60,107 nt of DNA from Planctomycetota bacterium (GCA_019456225.1 VRUI01000023.1:1-60107), one strand, 5' to 3'. Positions 17,945-27,096 are shown, numbered from the stretch's first letter. Numbers and translations are program-made. Notes: generated by a model not told the origin, from the sequence alone.

Positions 17945-17991
17945 ACAAAAGTACTGGACCCCTTTAATTTCTTCGGAAAAGGTACTTTTTT
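17945..17991 (-). terminator. Terminator hairpin of the pseudopilin gene
   Basis: The arms AAAAGTAC and GTACTTTTT with an inner CCTTT/AAAGG pair form a long stem-loop that overlaps the pseudopilin stop codon. In the minus direction it runs into TTTTGTTT, fitting intrinsic termination. Confidence 0.5.
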
Positions 17992-18787
17992 ACAATCTAC
18001 CGGGTATGTATGCTGCCCTGATCAGTTCATAGTCACCAGATTCGGTGTCTGCCAGTCGTATTTTGATAGGATTTATTCCCTGGGACATTTCTATCATCCC
18101 CTCGTCTGTCCATTTGAACTTGCCTGAGTGGCCGTCGGCATAGCTGAATGTGGACGAACGGTTATGAACTACGGCAAAGGGATCATACCATTTGCGTGAA
18201 TTGAGAAACATGTTCCAGTAATTATCGTTGAAAATTCCTGCGTTATCGTTTTCCTCAAGAAATATGAACTTGTCGCTGGGGCGGGAGAACTGGCCGTACT
18301 TACTGATGGCATACTTGGGTTCATCTGTACCGTGATTGGTGGTTACTCTTGACAAAGTCTGCCCCATCGAGTAGCTGCGGTATCCGCCAACGTTATTACC
18401 TCCACGGGATTTTCTCCATCTCCTGTCAAAGGGACAATTAAAAACCTTATGAGTTTCCAGGTAGGGCCAGAGCCCGCCTTTTTTTAATCCTTCAATCTTG
18501 CCGTCAAGTGTACCGTTTACAGGGGATGCGACAAAGGTTGGGTATCTTTTGCCGTTACTTGTTATGTATCCACTACCGGTCGGCTTTGCGTCTAAAATAT
18601 CGCCATTCATGTCTTCCGATGCAAGGACGAAGGCCAAGCCAAGTTGTCTCTGGTTTGAAAGGCATACCACCGTTGCGGCGATCTGTTTTGCGGTGTTGAG
18701 GGCGGGCATCAAAATTGCCAGTAAAAGGGCGATTATCGCGATGACTACGAGAAGCTCAATTAACGTAAAACCTTTTTTTTGATTCAT
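17990..18787 (-). CDS. Type II secretion/pseudopilin-like protein, H-X9-DG family
   Basis: 265 aa. The ATG at 18787 is chosen because GGAG lies 6-9 bases upstream and the prepilin signature follows at once ([19 protein letters not shown]; cleavage after G, Glu at +5). Near the C-terminus [12 protein letters not shown] is an exact H-X9-DG motif, the hallmark of the processing-associated domain that is greatly expanded in planctomycetes. One N-terminal membrane helix, globular exported body. It is expected to assemble in, or pass through, a type II secretion/pilus-like system; no other component of such a system is in the window. Confidence 0.92.
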   Translation of the reverse strand: MNQKKGFTLIELLVVIAIIALLLAILMPALNTAKQIAATVVCLSNQRQLGLAFVLASEDMNGDILDAKPTGSGYITSNGKRYPTFVASPVNGTLDGKIEGLKKGGLWPYLETHKVFNCPFDRRWRKSRGGNNVGGYRSYSMGQTLSRVTTNHGTDEPKYAISKYGQFSRPSDKFIFLEENDNAGIFNDNYWNMFLNSRKWYDPFAVVHNRSSTFSYADGHSGKFKWTDEGMIEMSQGINPIKIRLADTESGDYELIRAAYIPGRL

Positions 18788-19137
18788 AATGTTCTCCAAA
18801 ATTTACTTGATTTGAAAAATGTATTTATTCTAGACCCCTATTCGCCTGACCATTAAATCTATAAAGCTATTATATCCTAAATCCGTGAAATTTCTCTCAA
18901 AATTTTAAAAACACACCATTAGAGCCTGTTGCACAATGATTTTTGAACCCAACCGTTGGATCCGATGGCTGTCAGGAACAGATGGCTCAATTCTCTCGTT
19001 CTCATGCAGCCTTTGTTAACTCTTATTTATAATTTAGCACCTTTTTACTGGTATGTCAAGCAAAATTTCGCATCAAATCGATAAAAAACGGCCTTTCTAT
19101 CAATTCCAGCAGGGGTATGTTTTTGAATATGCGCAAC
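18788..19137. other. Gene-free spacer
   Basis: No coding frame. The segment around 18920-19010 (GAGCCTGTTGCACAATG...) resembles the tips of some IS5-type elements, but no second end or transposase is visible, so I do not call an element. Confidence 0.5.
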
Positions 19138-19288
19138 ATGGCTTTGCTTGAGACAAATAATGACATACCACCTTGAATATGCTATAATTCATCAAAAGCA
19201 TAGGGATTTGTATTTGATCGAGTCGAAAATGGGCATTTTGACATTGAATGCGTTGCTCAATACGCTCAAAATTCCCGTGAACGGTTAC
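19138..19288 (+). repeat. Dispersed repeat, partial copy
   Basis: Near-identical to 56515-56660 (TTTGCTTGAGACAAATA.TGACATACC..., CGCTCAAAATTCCCGT.AACGGTTA). It is the same distal part of the approximately 430-base repeat that is complete at 56242-56668. The repeat joins directly to a truncated gene end at 19289. Confidence 0.8.
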
Positions 19289-19408
19289 TCGGATAAGAAG
19301 GTAAAATGGCAGAATGGGATTTCGATGGATGAGCTTGAAAGTAAGTCGGTCAAGATCCAGCTTGAATTCAAGAATGCAACAATCTATTCATTCAGCTTCA
19401 AGAAGTAA
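19289..19408 (+). pseudogene. C-terminal remnant of a paralogue of the downstream propeller protein
   Basis: The last 39 codons (SDKKVKWQNG..., LESKSVKIQLEFKNATIYSF) are closely related to the last 39 codons of the gene at 19468-20934, and the DNA matches over most positions. Everything upstream has been replaced by a dispersed repeat. This is what remains of a tandem duplicate after deletion. Confidence 0.75.
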
Positions 19409-19467
19409 TTGCACATGAACTCGCAGTAAGTAATGTTGTGAAGTGACAACAATTAGGAGATGTTTCG

Positions 19468-20934
19468 ATGAAACAGACAAGTAGATTTACCAATAGAAGA
19501 GTATTGACAGTAACAATATTTGCCCTTGTGATAAGCCTCTTAAGCTTACAGGCGAGCAAGGCTGATGTATACGAACGCGATAGGTATCTGTTGCTTGACG
19601 ACCGGATTATTGAAAGCTCAGAAAACGCCAAACTGACTATCGGCAAAGTAGAAAAACACAAAGGTAATCCTCTTTTCGAGGAGGATAAACCTTGGGAACA
19701 GCGTTTCGATAACCTCTATGCCAACGTGATATACGACAAAGAGGAGAAGATCTACAAATGCTGGTACAGCCCATTCATTTATGATGACTCAGCAAAGGAA
19801 ATGACAATTGCCCAGAGAAGAGACAATGGTTATGATCCTCCGGATAAAAGGGAAATGGCTATCTGCTATGCCACATCTAAAGATGGCATAAAATGGGCAA
19901 AACCAGAACTGGATCTTGTTGAATATGAAGGAATTAAGAAGACTAACATTCTGTGGCGTGGAAAAGGAGAAGCGGGAGAACACTGGGGCGGACCTCATGG
20001 TTCAGGCGTCTTTAAGGATCTCCGCGATCCGGACCCTAAACGCAGGTACAAGGCTTTCCTGAAGTCGGATATTCTCTCTGTAGCATTTTCCCCTGATGGC
20101 ATCCACTGGGACAAGGCAATCGCCTGTCCTGAGGCTGATAGTGCTGGAGACACTCACAATAACGCATTCTGGGCACCGACACTGGGCAAATATGTAGGCA
20201 TTACCCGCCAGTGGGGTCACCCTAATGGCCGACAGGTTGCACGGACTGTAAGTGAAGATTTTATCGACTGGAAAAAATGTGAGATCGTGCTCGAGGGTTT
20301 GAACCCGCGTTACCAGACTTATGCCATGCCTGTCTTTTTTCATGGTGGCATATATCTAGGCTTGGTTGCCATCCACGATCAGAAAGATGACCGAGTTTGG
20401 ACAGAATTGACCTGGAGTCCTGATACGATTAAGTGGCATCGCGTATTGCCGGGAACACCGCTAATTCCGAACACCGGTGAGGAAGGTGACTATGACTGGG
20501 GCTGCGTATATGCAGCTGCCTGTCCTGTATTCCTGGAAGATGAGATTAGGTTGTATTACGGCGGTAGCGACGGTTATCACTTCGGTTGGCGTAATGGCTT
20601 TTTCTGCCTGGCTACATTGAGGCCTGACGGCTTCGCTGGGTACGCACAAGAAAAATCCAGCAAACCAGCCACAATAACAACAATTCCTGTAGCCAATCGC
20701 AAGGGTGCGTTGCGACTTTCCGCGGACGTCGAATCTGGCGGATTTGTTAAAGTTAAATTAGTTGACGGAGACAGTAATGTACTTGCTGAAAGCAAAGTGC
20801 TGAAGCGTAGCTCTTCGGATAAGAAAATAAAATGGCGAGATGGATTTTCGCTTGAAAAACTCGAAAGTAAATCAGCTCAAATCAAATTTGAGTTCAAAAA
20901 TGCAACAATCTACTCATTCAGCTTCGCTGAGTAA
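19468..20934 (+). CDS. Secreted five-bladed beta-propeller glycosidase-like protein (GH43/GH32-like)
   Basis: 488 aa, ATG behind AGGAGA, signal peptide to about residue 32. The body has the repeating blades of a GH43/32/68-type propeller: KCWYSPF, ICYATSKDGIKWAKP, SVAFSPDGIHWD and DEIRLYYGGSDGYH. The C-terminal about 90 residues form a small sandwich (RLSADVESGGFVKVKLV). Proteins of this kind in planctomycetes are usually annotated only as hypothetical, so hydrolysis of a furanosidic or pyranosidic residue is plausible but not shown. It is followed 18 bases later by an aldolase-family gene, and preceded by a remnant of its own duplicate. Confidence 0.8.
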   Translation: MKQTSRFTNRRVLTVTIFALVISLLSLQASKADVYERDRYLLLDDRIIESSENAKLTIGKVEKHKGNPLFEEDKPWEQRFDNLYANVIYDKEEKIYKCWYSPFIYDDSAKEMTIAQRRDNGYDPPDKREMAICYATSKDGIKWAKPELDLVEYEGIKKTNILWRGKGEAGEHWGGPHGSGVFKDLRDPDPKRRYKAFLKSDILSVAFSPDGIHWDKAIACPEADSAGDTHNNAFWAPTLGKYVGITRQWGHPNGRQVARTVSEDFIDWKKCEIVLEGLNPRYQTYAMPVFFHGGIYLGLVAIHDQKDDRVWTELTWSPDTIKWHRVLPGTPLIPNTGEEGDYDWGCVYAAACPVFLEDEIRLYYGGSDGYHFGWRNGFFCLATLRPDGFAGYAQEKSSKPATITTIPVANRKGALRLSADVESGGFVKVKLVDGDSNVLAESKVLKRSSSDKKIKWRDGFSLEKLESKSAQIKFEFKNATIYSFSFAE

Positions 20935-20952
20935 TTGAAAGGTATTTAAGTG

Positions 20953-21858
20953 ATGTCAGAATCGAAAAATGTTCTTGAGGGTGTTATTGTTCCATTATTG
21001 ACACCTATAGACAGCAAAGAATGCGTTGACGAATCCGCTTTGCGTGACCTCATTCGCCATTGTCTCAAGGGTGGCGTCGATGGGATTTTTGTTGGCGGCA
21101 CCTCTGGTTTCGGTCCTTTGTTGACCGATGATCAATGGGAGCGGTTGATGGAGATTGCACGGGATGAAGTGGGGGATTCCGTGCCCCTCTTGGGTGGCAT
21201 TATTGCAACTTCCACAGTTCGCGCCATTAACCGCATAAAGATCCTCGATCGAATCGGATTCAAGCACATGGTCGTCACTCCTACGTTTTACGTTACTCCG
21301 ACAAAGGAAGAGGAGTTTTTGTCCCATTTCGACGCCTGCCGTCAGGCGACCGATATGAACATGATCACCTATAATATTCCTTCATGCACAGGATGTTCTA
21401 TCCCATTGAGCGCTATAAGTAAGATGGTTAGTCAGGGATGGACCAGTATTATCAAGGAGAGTTCGGGCGACAAGGATTATTTCCTGGAATTAACCAAAGT
21501 GCTTTCCGGAAGCGGTGCAACGATTCTTCAAGGAAACGAACCCGATATTGCATGGGGATTATCAATCGGTGCAAAAGGTATGGTTCCGGTATGTGCCAAT
21601 TATGCCCCGAGCCTTTTTTCCGCTGCATGGCGTGCCAGCCAGGATGGGAGTGAAGCCCTACTGGCAGAACTGCAGGAACGCATTATGGCAGTCAGGGAAA
21701 CACTTCTCATGGGTGACAAGTGTTGGTTAGCTGGCGCTATGTATGGGGTGCATTCCCTGGGCATAGGTAGCGGAAAGACTCTACGGCCAATACAGGAACT
21801 GAAGGATGATGAAAAAAGAGAAATCGATGATTTGACCAAATCTGAATCTATTTCTTAA
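20953..21858 (+). CDS. DHDPS/N-acetylneuraminate-lyase-family aldolase
   Basis: About 301 aa, cytoplasmic (no signal). ATG 20953 is used; the GTG immediately before it (20950) is equally possible, and both follow a GAAAGG site. Family motifs: GGTSGFGPLL near the N-terminus, YNIPS with the catalytic Tyr at 140, and IIKESSGD with the Schiff-base lysine at 168. The enzymes cleave or form 2-keto acids using pyruvate. In a sugar-catabolic setting the likely role is cleavage of a 2-keto-3-deoxy sugar acid or sialic-acid-type substrate rather than lysine synthesis, but the substrate is not visible. It is probably cotranscribed with the propeller gene. Confidence 0.9.
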   Translation: MSESKNVLEGVIVPLLTPIDSKECVDESALRDLIRHCLKGGVDGIFVGGTSGFGPLLTDDQWERLMEIARDEVGDSVPLLGGIIATSTVRAINRIKILDRIGFKHMVVTPTFYVTPTKEEEFLSHFDACRQATDMNMITYNIPSCTGCSIPLSAISKMVSQGWTSIIKESSGDKDYFLELTKVLSGSGATILQGNEPDIAWGLSIGAKGMVPVCANYAPSLFSAAWRASQDGSEALLAELQERIMAVRETLLMGDKCWLAGAMYGVHSLGIGSGKTLRPIQELKDDEKREIDDLTKSESIS

Positions 21859-21999
21859 GTGATAATCTAAATTCAGGAAATGTCCAATTCCGACTGAAGC
21901 AATACAGTTTAGTATTTAGAATTTAGTGCTTAGATATTTGGGCAACACGCCCTTACGCTCCCGCGTTTTTAAGGTGTCGACAAGATGCCGACATTACGT

Positions 22000-23115
22000 T
22001 TATTTTGTTGAGAACTTGTATGATGTTGTATAGCCGTATTTTTCTCCTGGCCTTAGCACTGTTGATGGAAATTGGGGCTGATTCGGTGAATCTGGGAAGT
22101 GCTGGGTTTCCAGGCAGAGGCCGTTGTGCTTGTTATATGTTGCGCCTTTGCCCTTGTTGCTTCCGTCGAGAAAGTTGCCTGAATAGAACTGCAGGCCCGG
22201 TTCGGATGTAAATATCTCCATCAGTCTTCCAGACTTCGGTTCGTAGAGGGAGGCGACTTTTGCATACGAACCGTCTGAATTATTGAGCACCCAGTTGTGG
22301 TCGTATCCGCCGGGGTCGCCGGTTAACTGTGCGATCCTTGCGCCGATGGCTGTGGGGGTTCTAAAGTCCATCGGGGTACCCTCGACTGGTGCAAGGACAC
22401 CTGTCGGGATGAGGCCTTCGTCAACGGGAGTGTATTTGTCGGCGTCGAGCATAAGCTGCTGATCTAGAATTGTGCCAGAGTCATGGCCGGCGAGATTAAA
22501 GTAGCTGTGGTGGGTGAGGTTTACTACTGTCGGCGCATCGGTTGTCGCTTCGTATTTGATCTTCAATTCGTTGTCGTTGGTGAGCGTGTAGATCACTTTG
22601 CATGTTAGGTTGCCTGGATAGCCCTCTTCGCTGTCTTTGCTGATGTATTTAAGTTCCAGACTTGGACCGTTAGGAGTTCTTTTGGCAGTTGCAGCCCAGA
22701 CGACCTTGTCGAAACCGGCATCGCCGCCGTGGAGGTGGTTTTCGTCATTGTTTGTGGCGAGTGTGTATTCTTTACCGCCAAGCGTGAACTTGCCTTTTGC
22801 GATGCGGTTGCCGTACCTGCCAATGAGGGCTCCGAAATAAGGAGTTGCTTCGACGTATTTGTCGAGGTTTTCATACCCCAGAACAACATCGGTCATTTTG
22901 CCATCGCGGTCGGGGACGTGGAGTTCGGTTACAATACCGCCATAGTTTGTGATCTTAGCGACCATGCCATTATCATTTGTTAAAGTGCAGAGGTAAACTG
23001 ATGTGCCGTCAGAGAGAGTTCCGTAATCTTCAATTGCAAATGGAATCTTTTTCTTGCATCCGGTCAGTGCGACCATGGCGATGACTGCTGCGATCAATAG
23101 GCTTTTTAACTTCAT
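22000..23115 (-). CDS. galM: Aldose 1-epimerase (mutarotase), lipoprotein
   Basis: 371 aa. ATG 23115 is chosen: GGAG lies just upstream and a lipoprotein signal follows (ALTGC lipobox at about residue 20). Motifs of the GalM fold are clear: GRYGNRIAKGKF, NHLHGG, THHSYFNL with the catalytic His about 203, GYDHNW and LETQHFPDSPN with the catalytic Glu336. It interconverts alpha and beta anomers of hexoses such as galactose; lipid anchoring puts it in the periplasm or outer membrane, close to sugar release. Upstream, at 23170-23270, is the shared promoter-hairpin leader in the same orientation. Confidence 0.95.
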   Translation of the reverse strand: MKLKSLLIAAVIAMVALTGCKKKIPFAIEDYGTLSDGTSVYLCTLTNDNGMVAKITNYGGIVTELHVPDRDGKMTDVVLGYENLDKYVEATPYFGALIGRYGNRIAKGKFTLGGKEYTLATNNDENHLHGGDAGFDKVVWAATAKRTPNGPSLELKYISKDSEEGYPGNLTCKVIYTLTNDNELKIKYEATTDAPTVVNLTHHSYFNLAGHDSGTILDQQLMLDADKYTPVDEGLIPTGVLAPVEGTPMDFRTPTAIGARIAQLTGDPGGYDHNWVLNNSDGSYAKVASLYEPKSGRLMEIFTSEPGLQFYSGNFLDGSNKGKGATYNKHNGLCLETQHFPDSPNQPQFPSTVLRPGEKYGYTTSYKFSTK

Positions 23116-23169
23116 TTTGTCTCCTTGTACTTGAAAAATTGCTAAATGTAGAACCAGACTGGCTAATTC

Positions 23170-23270
23170 GAGATTTCCCATATAACCTTATATATCTTAG
23201 CTCAGCTACGCCGCTGAGCCTCTTTTCCAATAGAATACCAGATTGATCTCAAAAACTCAAGCTTTCCAGC
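23170..23270 (-). promoter_or_regulatory. Shared promoter-hairpin leader, copy B (galM)
   Basis: Minus strand: TTGAGT (complement of 23255-23260), 17 bases, TATTCT (complement of 23232-23237), then the perfect GCTCAGC-GGCGTA-GCTGAGC hairpin and the AT-rich TTATATGGGAAATC motif. It ends 55 bases before the galM start. Confidence 0.6.
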
Positions 23271-23390
23271 TTCATTTTGAGGCTATTTCTGCCAAAATAA
23301 TAGTCAAAACACGAATTTGGCCACGGACTATCGTTTCTTTGACGTACCCCAACCAGTGCCCCTTTTTGAAACTCAAGTTTTTCAGCAATT
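23271..23390 (-). repeat. Dispersed repeat, promoter-distal extension
   Basis: Continues the homology with 56343-56455 with few differences (TTCATTTTGAGGCTATTTC..., GCCACGGACTATCGTTTC). The truncated IS630-type gene begins beyond it. Confidence 0.75.
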
Positions 23391-23502
23391 CTTATCATTA
23401 GTAAACAAAACATTGCTTGAGGATATTCTAAACGGCCAAATGGTTCCATCTGCAGTAAATGAATATGTCATTACTACTTGGGAGAATGGTTGCGGAGAAG
23501 GT

Positions 23503-23844
23503 TTACTGCTTCTGAATATAAGCAATGACCGATTTGGCATCAGGAAAAATATTTTCTTCAAGATGTGCCTGCAGTTCGCTCACCTGATTTTCATCAAGCT
23601 TGGGTTCAGCACCTCTATAGTGATTATCAAGTAATGCCGGCAGGCCGCCTTGCTGGTAACGCTCGAAGTAACTGCGAGAGGTTTTTTCATCAAAGAGAAG
23701 GATCTCCGCAATCTGAGCAGCCGGCCATCCTTTAGACAGGGCGATTACCGCCTTGACACGATCTGTCTGGCGTTTATCACGCAAGGAACGATGAAGTTTT
23801 TCTAATTCAGCTATTTTTTCTTTTGACAATGTGTAATCCGTCAT
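23503..23844 (-). pseudogene. IS630-type transposase, N-terminal fragment
   Basis: 113 aa beginning MTDYTLSKEKI. Two helix-turn-helix-like segments (RVKAVIALSKGWPAAQIAEIL; SYFERYQQGGLPALL) followed by a DENQVSELQAHLEEN stretch are typical of the start of IS630-family transposases. The DDE domain is missing: the frame stops after YIQKQ and the sequence soon becomes the dispersed repeat. It is inactive. Confidence 0.8.
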
Positions 23845-23876
23845 ATATATTAATTATCGGACATAAAGTGCTTTCT

Positions 23877-23903
23877 GATTGAAAAATACGGGATTTTTCA
23901 ATC
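23877..23903. other. 11-bp perfect inverted repeat
   Basis: GATTGAAAAAT / ATTTTTCAATC around a 5-base loop (ACGGG), 33 bases upstream of the IS630-type start. It could be part of the IS end or a transcription-stop hairpin; no T-run decides it. Confidence 0.5.
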
Positions 23904-23922
23904 GGGAGCAGTATAATAAGAA

Positions 23923-24072
23923 ATGAGAAACGTAAAAATTAAAGACGATCCATCAAAGTTTAGGAACGAAAAAATTGAATCCTTTGAGGTGACCAAAGGG
24001 GAAAAAAGCGGAGATCTGCTCTTTAGTAAACGTGCTGACCAGGACCTAAAAATGCATTTTTACTGGAATTAA
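23923..24072 (+). CDS. Small hypothetical protein (49 aa), possibly a fragment
   Basis: ATG with a GGGAGCAG stretch about 13 bases upstream. It encodes a lysine-rich peptide (MRNVKIKDDPSKF..., GEKSGDLLFSK). The family is unknown. The position between an IS630 relic and a new promoter suggests it may also be the start of a truncated mobile gene. Confidence 0.35.
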   Translation: MRNVKIKDDPSKFRNEKIESFEVTKGEKSGDLLFSKRADQDLKMHFYWN

Positions 24073-24128
24073 GGGCCCTTCCGGTCACCTTAAAACGTCT
24101 CAATTTGGCTTAAATCATCAATAAACAT

Positions 24129-24157
24129 TTGACATTTGGTTTTCTTTTCAGTACATT
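24129..24157 (+). promoter_or_regulatory. Candidate sigma70 promoter of the UroD-like operon
   Basis: TTGACA (24129-24134), 17 bases, TACATT (24152-24157). A consensus -35 with correct spacing, 126 bases upstream of the operon start and upstream of the shared hairpin leader. Confidence 0.5.
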
Positions 24158-24218
24158 CATGTAGTTATTTAACGCTAGAGACCGATTTTGTGGTCAAACG
24201 CCTGCGCCTCAGACGCAA

Positions 24219-24266
24219 CAGCGGCGTAGCTGAGCTAAGATATATAAGGTTATATGGGAAATCTCG
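24219..24266 (+). promoter_or_regulatory. Shared hairpin leader, copy C (UroD-like operon)
   Basis: CAGCGGCGTAGCTGAG, then TTATATGGGAAATCTC, identical to copy B from this point on. The 5' part of the stem is altered (CTCAG lies 11 bases further upstream), and the usual promoter is replaced by unrelated sequence. It ends 17 bases before the start codon. Confidence 0.55.
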
Positions 24267-24282
24267 AATAAAGGAGTCTTTG

Positions 24283-25434
24283 ATGGATACACTAACGTCA
24301 CGTGAAAGAGCATTGAGAACAGTCAATGGCGAAGAGGTAGATCGGCTTGCGGTGTATGATATTATACATAGCGTCGATCTGATAGAGTATCTCACCGACG
24401 ATAAGATTACGCCCGGCAATGCCGAAGACCTGACTTGTAAAGCGGTGAGCAAGGTCCTCGATGTGGTAAGACATTTCTGTATTCCGTCGGATTTGGAGGA
24501 AAAGACATACGAAGACGAGGATGGTTTTGTGTATCGACAGAAATGGTGGACGCGTGAAATTGTCGAGCGTCCCAATAAGACGGTCCTGCAAACCCGTGAC
24601 TTAATGAAGAAGGATGCGGTAAGAATACGCCGGGCGACTGAAAAAGGCCAGGTGTGCTGGCAGGCATTGGAACATTTGGAACTCCTGGGAGAGCACTGCA
24701 AGACCTTTGAAGAGATCAAGGAACTTTATCTGAGAATCGCCAACAAGCTGGAAGACACGATTATGCTTCCTCCGGAAAGCCTGCCTGGCATGTACACGTT
24801 GAACAATAGATATGGTTTTGAGATGTCTATTTATGCCTATCAGGATTACCCGGATGAATTTTTGGAGTTGTATCGCGCTCTTGGCGATTACGAGGTGGCC
24901 AGAATACATGCTCTGTCGGATTTGGTCGAGTGGTGCCCGATAGCCATGCTTTCGGCGGAAACCGCTCACAATACCGGGCTGATGTTCAGTCCCGAACTCA
25001 TCAGAGAGGTCCAGTACCCCAATATCAAGAAGATTATAGATACGTTGAAATCCTGCGGCTATAAGGTAATGTTCCACTCGGACGGTAATAAGTGGGCCAT
25101 CCTGGATGACATAATATCTTTCGGTGCGGATATCATCGAGCCTTGCGAAACCATGGCTACGATGGATGTTAAGACACTCAGGGAAACTTATCCGGATACG
25201 GCATTTGCCAGCCCGATTGATTGCCAGGTTTTGCTGGCTCACGGTACGAAGGAAGATATCGAGGCTGCCTGTTGGCAGGTGCTGGAGGATTGTGAGGGTA
25301 AAATGCTCTTGACGGGCTCTACTTCCGAGATTCATCCTGAGATATCCGTTGAGAATGCTATGACAATGTATAATATTTTCAGGAATTACCACGATCCCGG
25401 ATTCGCAGGCGCCGGCAAGAAGAGCTTGAAGTAA
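24283..25434 (+). CDS. Uroporphyrinogen-decarboxylase-like (UroD superfamily) methyltransferase
   Basis: 383 aa. ATG 24283 is chosen for its AAGGAG site; the longer open frame upstream is the leader. The UroD-superfamily opening (TSRERALRTVNGEEVDR) and the barrel motifs FHSDGN and a C-terminal LLTGSTSEIHPE are present. It lacks the full substrate-site set of haem-pathway HemE and is typical of the MtaA/CmuA-like methylcobamide methyltransferase group, expanded in anaerobes. The neighbours (symporter, isomerase) suggest a role in sugar catabolism, perhaps removal of O-methyl groups, but no corrinoid protein is encoded nearby, so this remains a guess. Confidence 0.85.
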   Translation: MDTLTSRERALRTVNGEEVDRLAVYDIIHSVDLIEYLTDDKITPGNAEDLTCKAVSKVLDVVRHFCIPSDLEEKTYEDEDGFVYRQKWWTREIVERPNKTVLQTRDLMKKDAVRIRRATEKGQVCWQALEHLELLGEHCKTFEEIKELYLRIANKLEDTIMLPPESLPGMYTLNNRYGFEMSIYAYQDYPDEFLELYRALGDYEVARIHALSDLVEWCPIAMLSAETAHNTGLMFSPELIREVQYPNIKKIIDTLKSCGYKVMFHSDGNKWAILDDIISFGADIIEPCETMATMDVKTLRETYPDTAFASPIDCQVLLAHGTKEDIEAACWQVLEDCEGKMLLTGSTSEIHPEISVENAMTMYNIFRNYHDPGFAGAGKKSLK

Positions 25435-25464
25435 CAATCATGATTCATGGATTAAACGGGAGGT

Positions 25465-27081
25465 TTGAAAATTCAGCTTAGTTTAGCGGACATATTGGTT
25501 TTTCTGTGTTACTTTGCAGGTGTTATTACGATTGGCCTGTGGGTGGCTAAAAGAGAGAAGAAAACCGCTGAGGGTTATTTTTTGGCGGGCAGGTCTCTGC
25601 CCTGGTATGTCATAGGCTTTTCCATGATTGCCGCAAGTATCTCAGTCGAACAGTTCCTCGGTGAGGTAGGTTACGCCTATCGTTATGGAATGGCTGTGGG
25701 TAACTGGGAGTGGGGTGTGATGCCTGCGCTTACTATTATGGTATGTATTTTTGTACCTTACTACCTTCGAAATCAGATTCGAACCATTCCCGAGATGCTT
25801 GAAAAGCGTTTCGGCGGAGAATCCCGGACACTGTTTGCAGGACTGTCCATTGCTGTTTTTTCATTAGTAAATCTTCCCGGTGTGCTTTACGGCAGCGGAT
25901 TGGCGTTGAACGCGATTTTCGGCATTAACATTTACACTGGAATCATTATCCTGGCGAGCGTGGCGGCTATTTATGTTATAGCCGGCGGTTTGGCAGCGGT
26001 TGCGTGGACGGATGTGCTGCAGTCGATACTGCTTTTGAGCAGCGGTCTTTTGGTATTTATCCTCGGGGTTAAGGAAGTCGGCAGCTGGAGCGCTATAGTA
26101 AGTTCCGGAGATCGCTCGCATCTGATGTTGCCGGCATCTCATCCGCACCTTCCCTGGACGGGGATGATGGTAGTGATTCTCTCCACCAATGTCTGGTATT
26201 ACGCGACCAATCAGTATATTAATCAGCGGGTGCTCGGAGCCAAAAGCGAATGGGACGCCAAGATGGGGATGATCTTTACGGCATTTCTCGGGATACCTCT
26301 GACGCTGGCGGTTTGTTTCCCGGGACTTATAGCTTATGCGCTTTTCCCGAACCTTGAAAATCCCGACACGGCTTACACAACAGTAGTCAACCATCTGATA
26401 GGCCCTCTTGGATATGGAATCCGGGGGCTGGTTTTTGCGGGTTTGTGCGGGGCGATTATGTCCACCGTTGAGTCGCTTGTAAATTCAACGTCTACAATTA
26501 TATCCTTAGACTTTTATAAACGCCTTATTAACAAATCAGCTACAGACAGGCAGGTGGTTCGATTTGGGAGATATGCAGCCGCTATTGTTATGGTTGTAGG
26601 AGTTTTATGGACACCGATAGTAGCTTCATGGGGTTCCATATTTACTTATTGTCAGGAATTCTACACTTTCATGGCGGTGCCGACTGTGACGGTTTTCGTG
26701 TCGGCTTTATTTTGGAAAAGAGCAAATAATTTTGCGGCTTTTATGACACTGCTGTTATGTATTCCGTTATTCCTGTTCCCGTATGTTCTTCACCAGGTGA
26801 TTGAGCCATACGTCGAAGCTCACCAATTGAATATCAACCTTAACACATATAACATCGCGGGACTGCTTTTTATCCCGGTCGTTATTTTCCATGTAGCGAT
26901 GGCGTATCTCAAGCCCGCCCAATCCAAAGAGCATGTCGAACGATATACCTGGAACGTCAAAATGCTCAGGCTGCCGAAAGCTGAAACCGAAGGCATACAT
27001 CGCCCTTGGTATCAAAGCCTGATTTTATGGTGGGCTGTTGTCACAGCCATGTTTGTTATTATTTACATAGTTTTCTGGTAA
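25465..27081 (+). CDS. Sodium:solute symporter (SSS family)
   Basis: 538 aa with about 13-14 hydrophobic membrane segments. The conserved opening of the family is present (FAGVITIGLWVAKREKKTAEGYFLAGRSLPW split by a loop, then SMIAASISVEQFLG). The family includes sugar, nucleoside and sialic-acid importers (SglT, NanT type). The start is uncertain: the TTG at 25465 has its GGGAGG site only 1 base away, so an ATT at 25471 may be the real start. It is located 30 bases after the UroD-like gene and 15 before the isomerase-like gene, evidently one operon that imports and processes a sugar. Confidence 0.92.
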   Translation: MKIQLSLADILVFLCYFAGVITIGLWVAKREKKTAEGYFLAGRSLPWYVIGFSMIAASISVEQFLGEVGYAYRYGMAVGNWEWGVMPALTIMVCIFVPYYLRNQIRTIPEMLEKRFGGESRTLFAGLSIAVFSLVNLPGVLYGSGLALNAIFGINIYTGIIILASVAAIYVIAGGLAAVAWTDVLQSILLLSSGLLVFILGVKEVGSWSAIVSSGDRSHLMLPASHPHLPWTGMMVVILSTNVWYYATNQYINQRVLGAKSEWDAKMGMIFTAFLGIPLTLAVCFPGLIAYALFPNLENPDTAYTTVVNHLIGPLGYGIRGLVFAGLCGAIMSTVESLVNSTSTIISLDFYKRLINKSATDRQVVRFGRYAAAIVMVVGVLWTPIVASWGSIFTYCQEFYTFMAVPTVTVFVSALFWKRANNFAAFMTLLLCIPLFLFPYVLHQVIEPYVEAHQLNINLNTYNIAGLLFIPVVIFHVAMAYLKPAQSKEHVERYTWNVKMLRLPKAETEGIHRPWYQSLILWWAVVTAMFVIIYIVFW

Positions 27082-27096
27082 TAAGGAGTTAGCTTA

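Larger units (their letters stand above)
16939..17989. other. 1 kb gene-free, AT-rich region with simple repeats
   Basis: No coding frame of credible composition on either strand. Contents: an AGCAATA-type heptamer array (16950-16988), a short GC hairpin (16994-17012), three copies of a TTACCGTTTT unit (17040-17070), T-rich tracts, phrases of the CCAATAACCAA type (about 17600-17635), two imperfect 28-base repeats of AACGTGTGAAAAT...GTGCGAA (about 17752-17806), and a hairpin at the right edge. It looks like decayed or insertion-prone intergenic DNA. Confidence 0.7.

Noticed and set aside
18920-19010. Possible IS5-like tip (GAGCCTGTTGCACAA)
   Set aside because: No matching second end, target duplication or transposase in the window.
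24136-24282. N-terminal extension of the UroD-like protein
   Set aside because: It would translate the leader copy; AAGGAG directly before ATG 24283 and the family start position decide against it.
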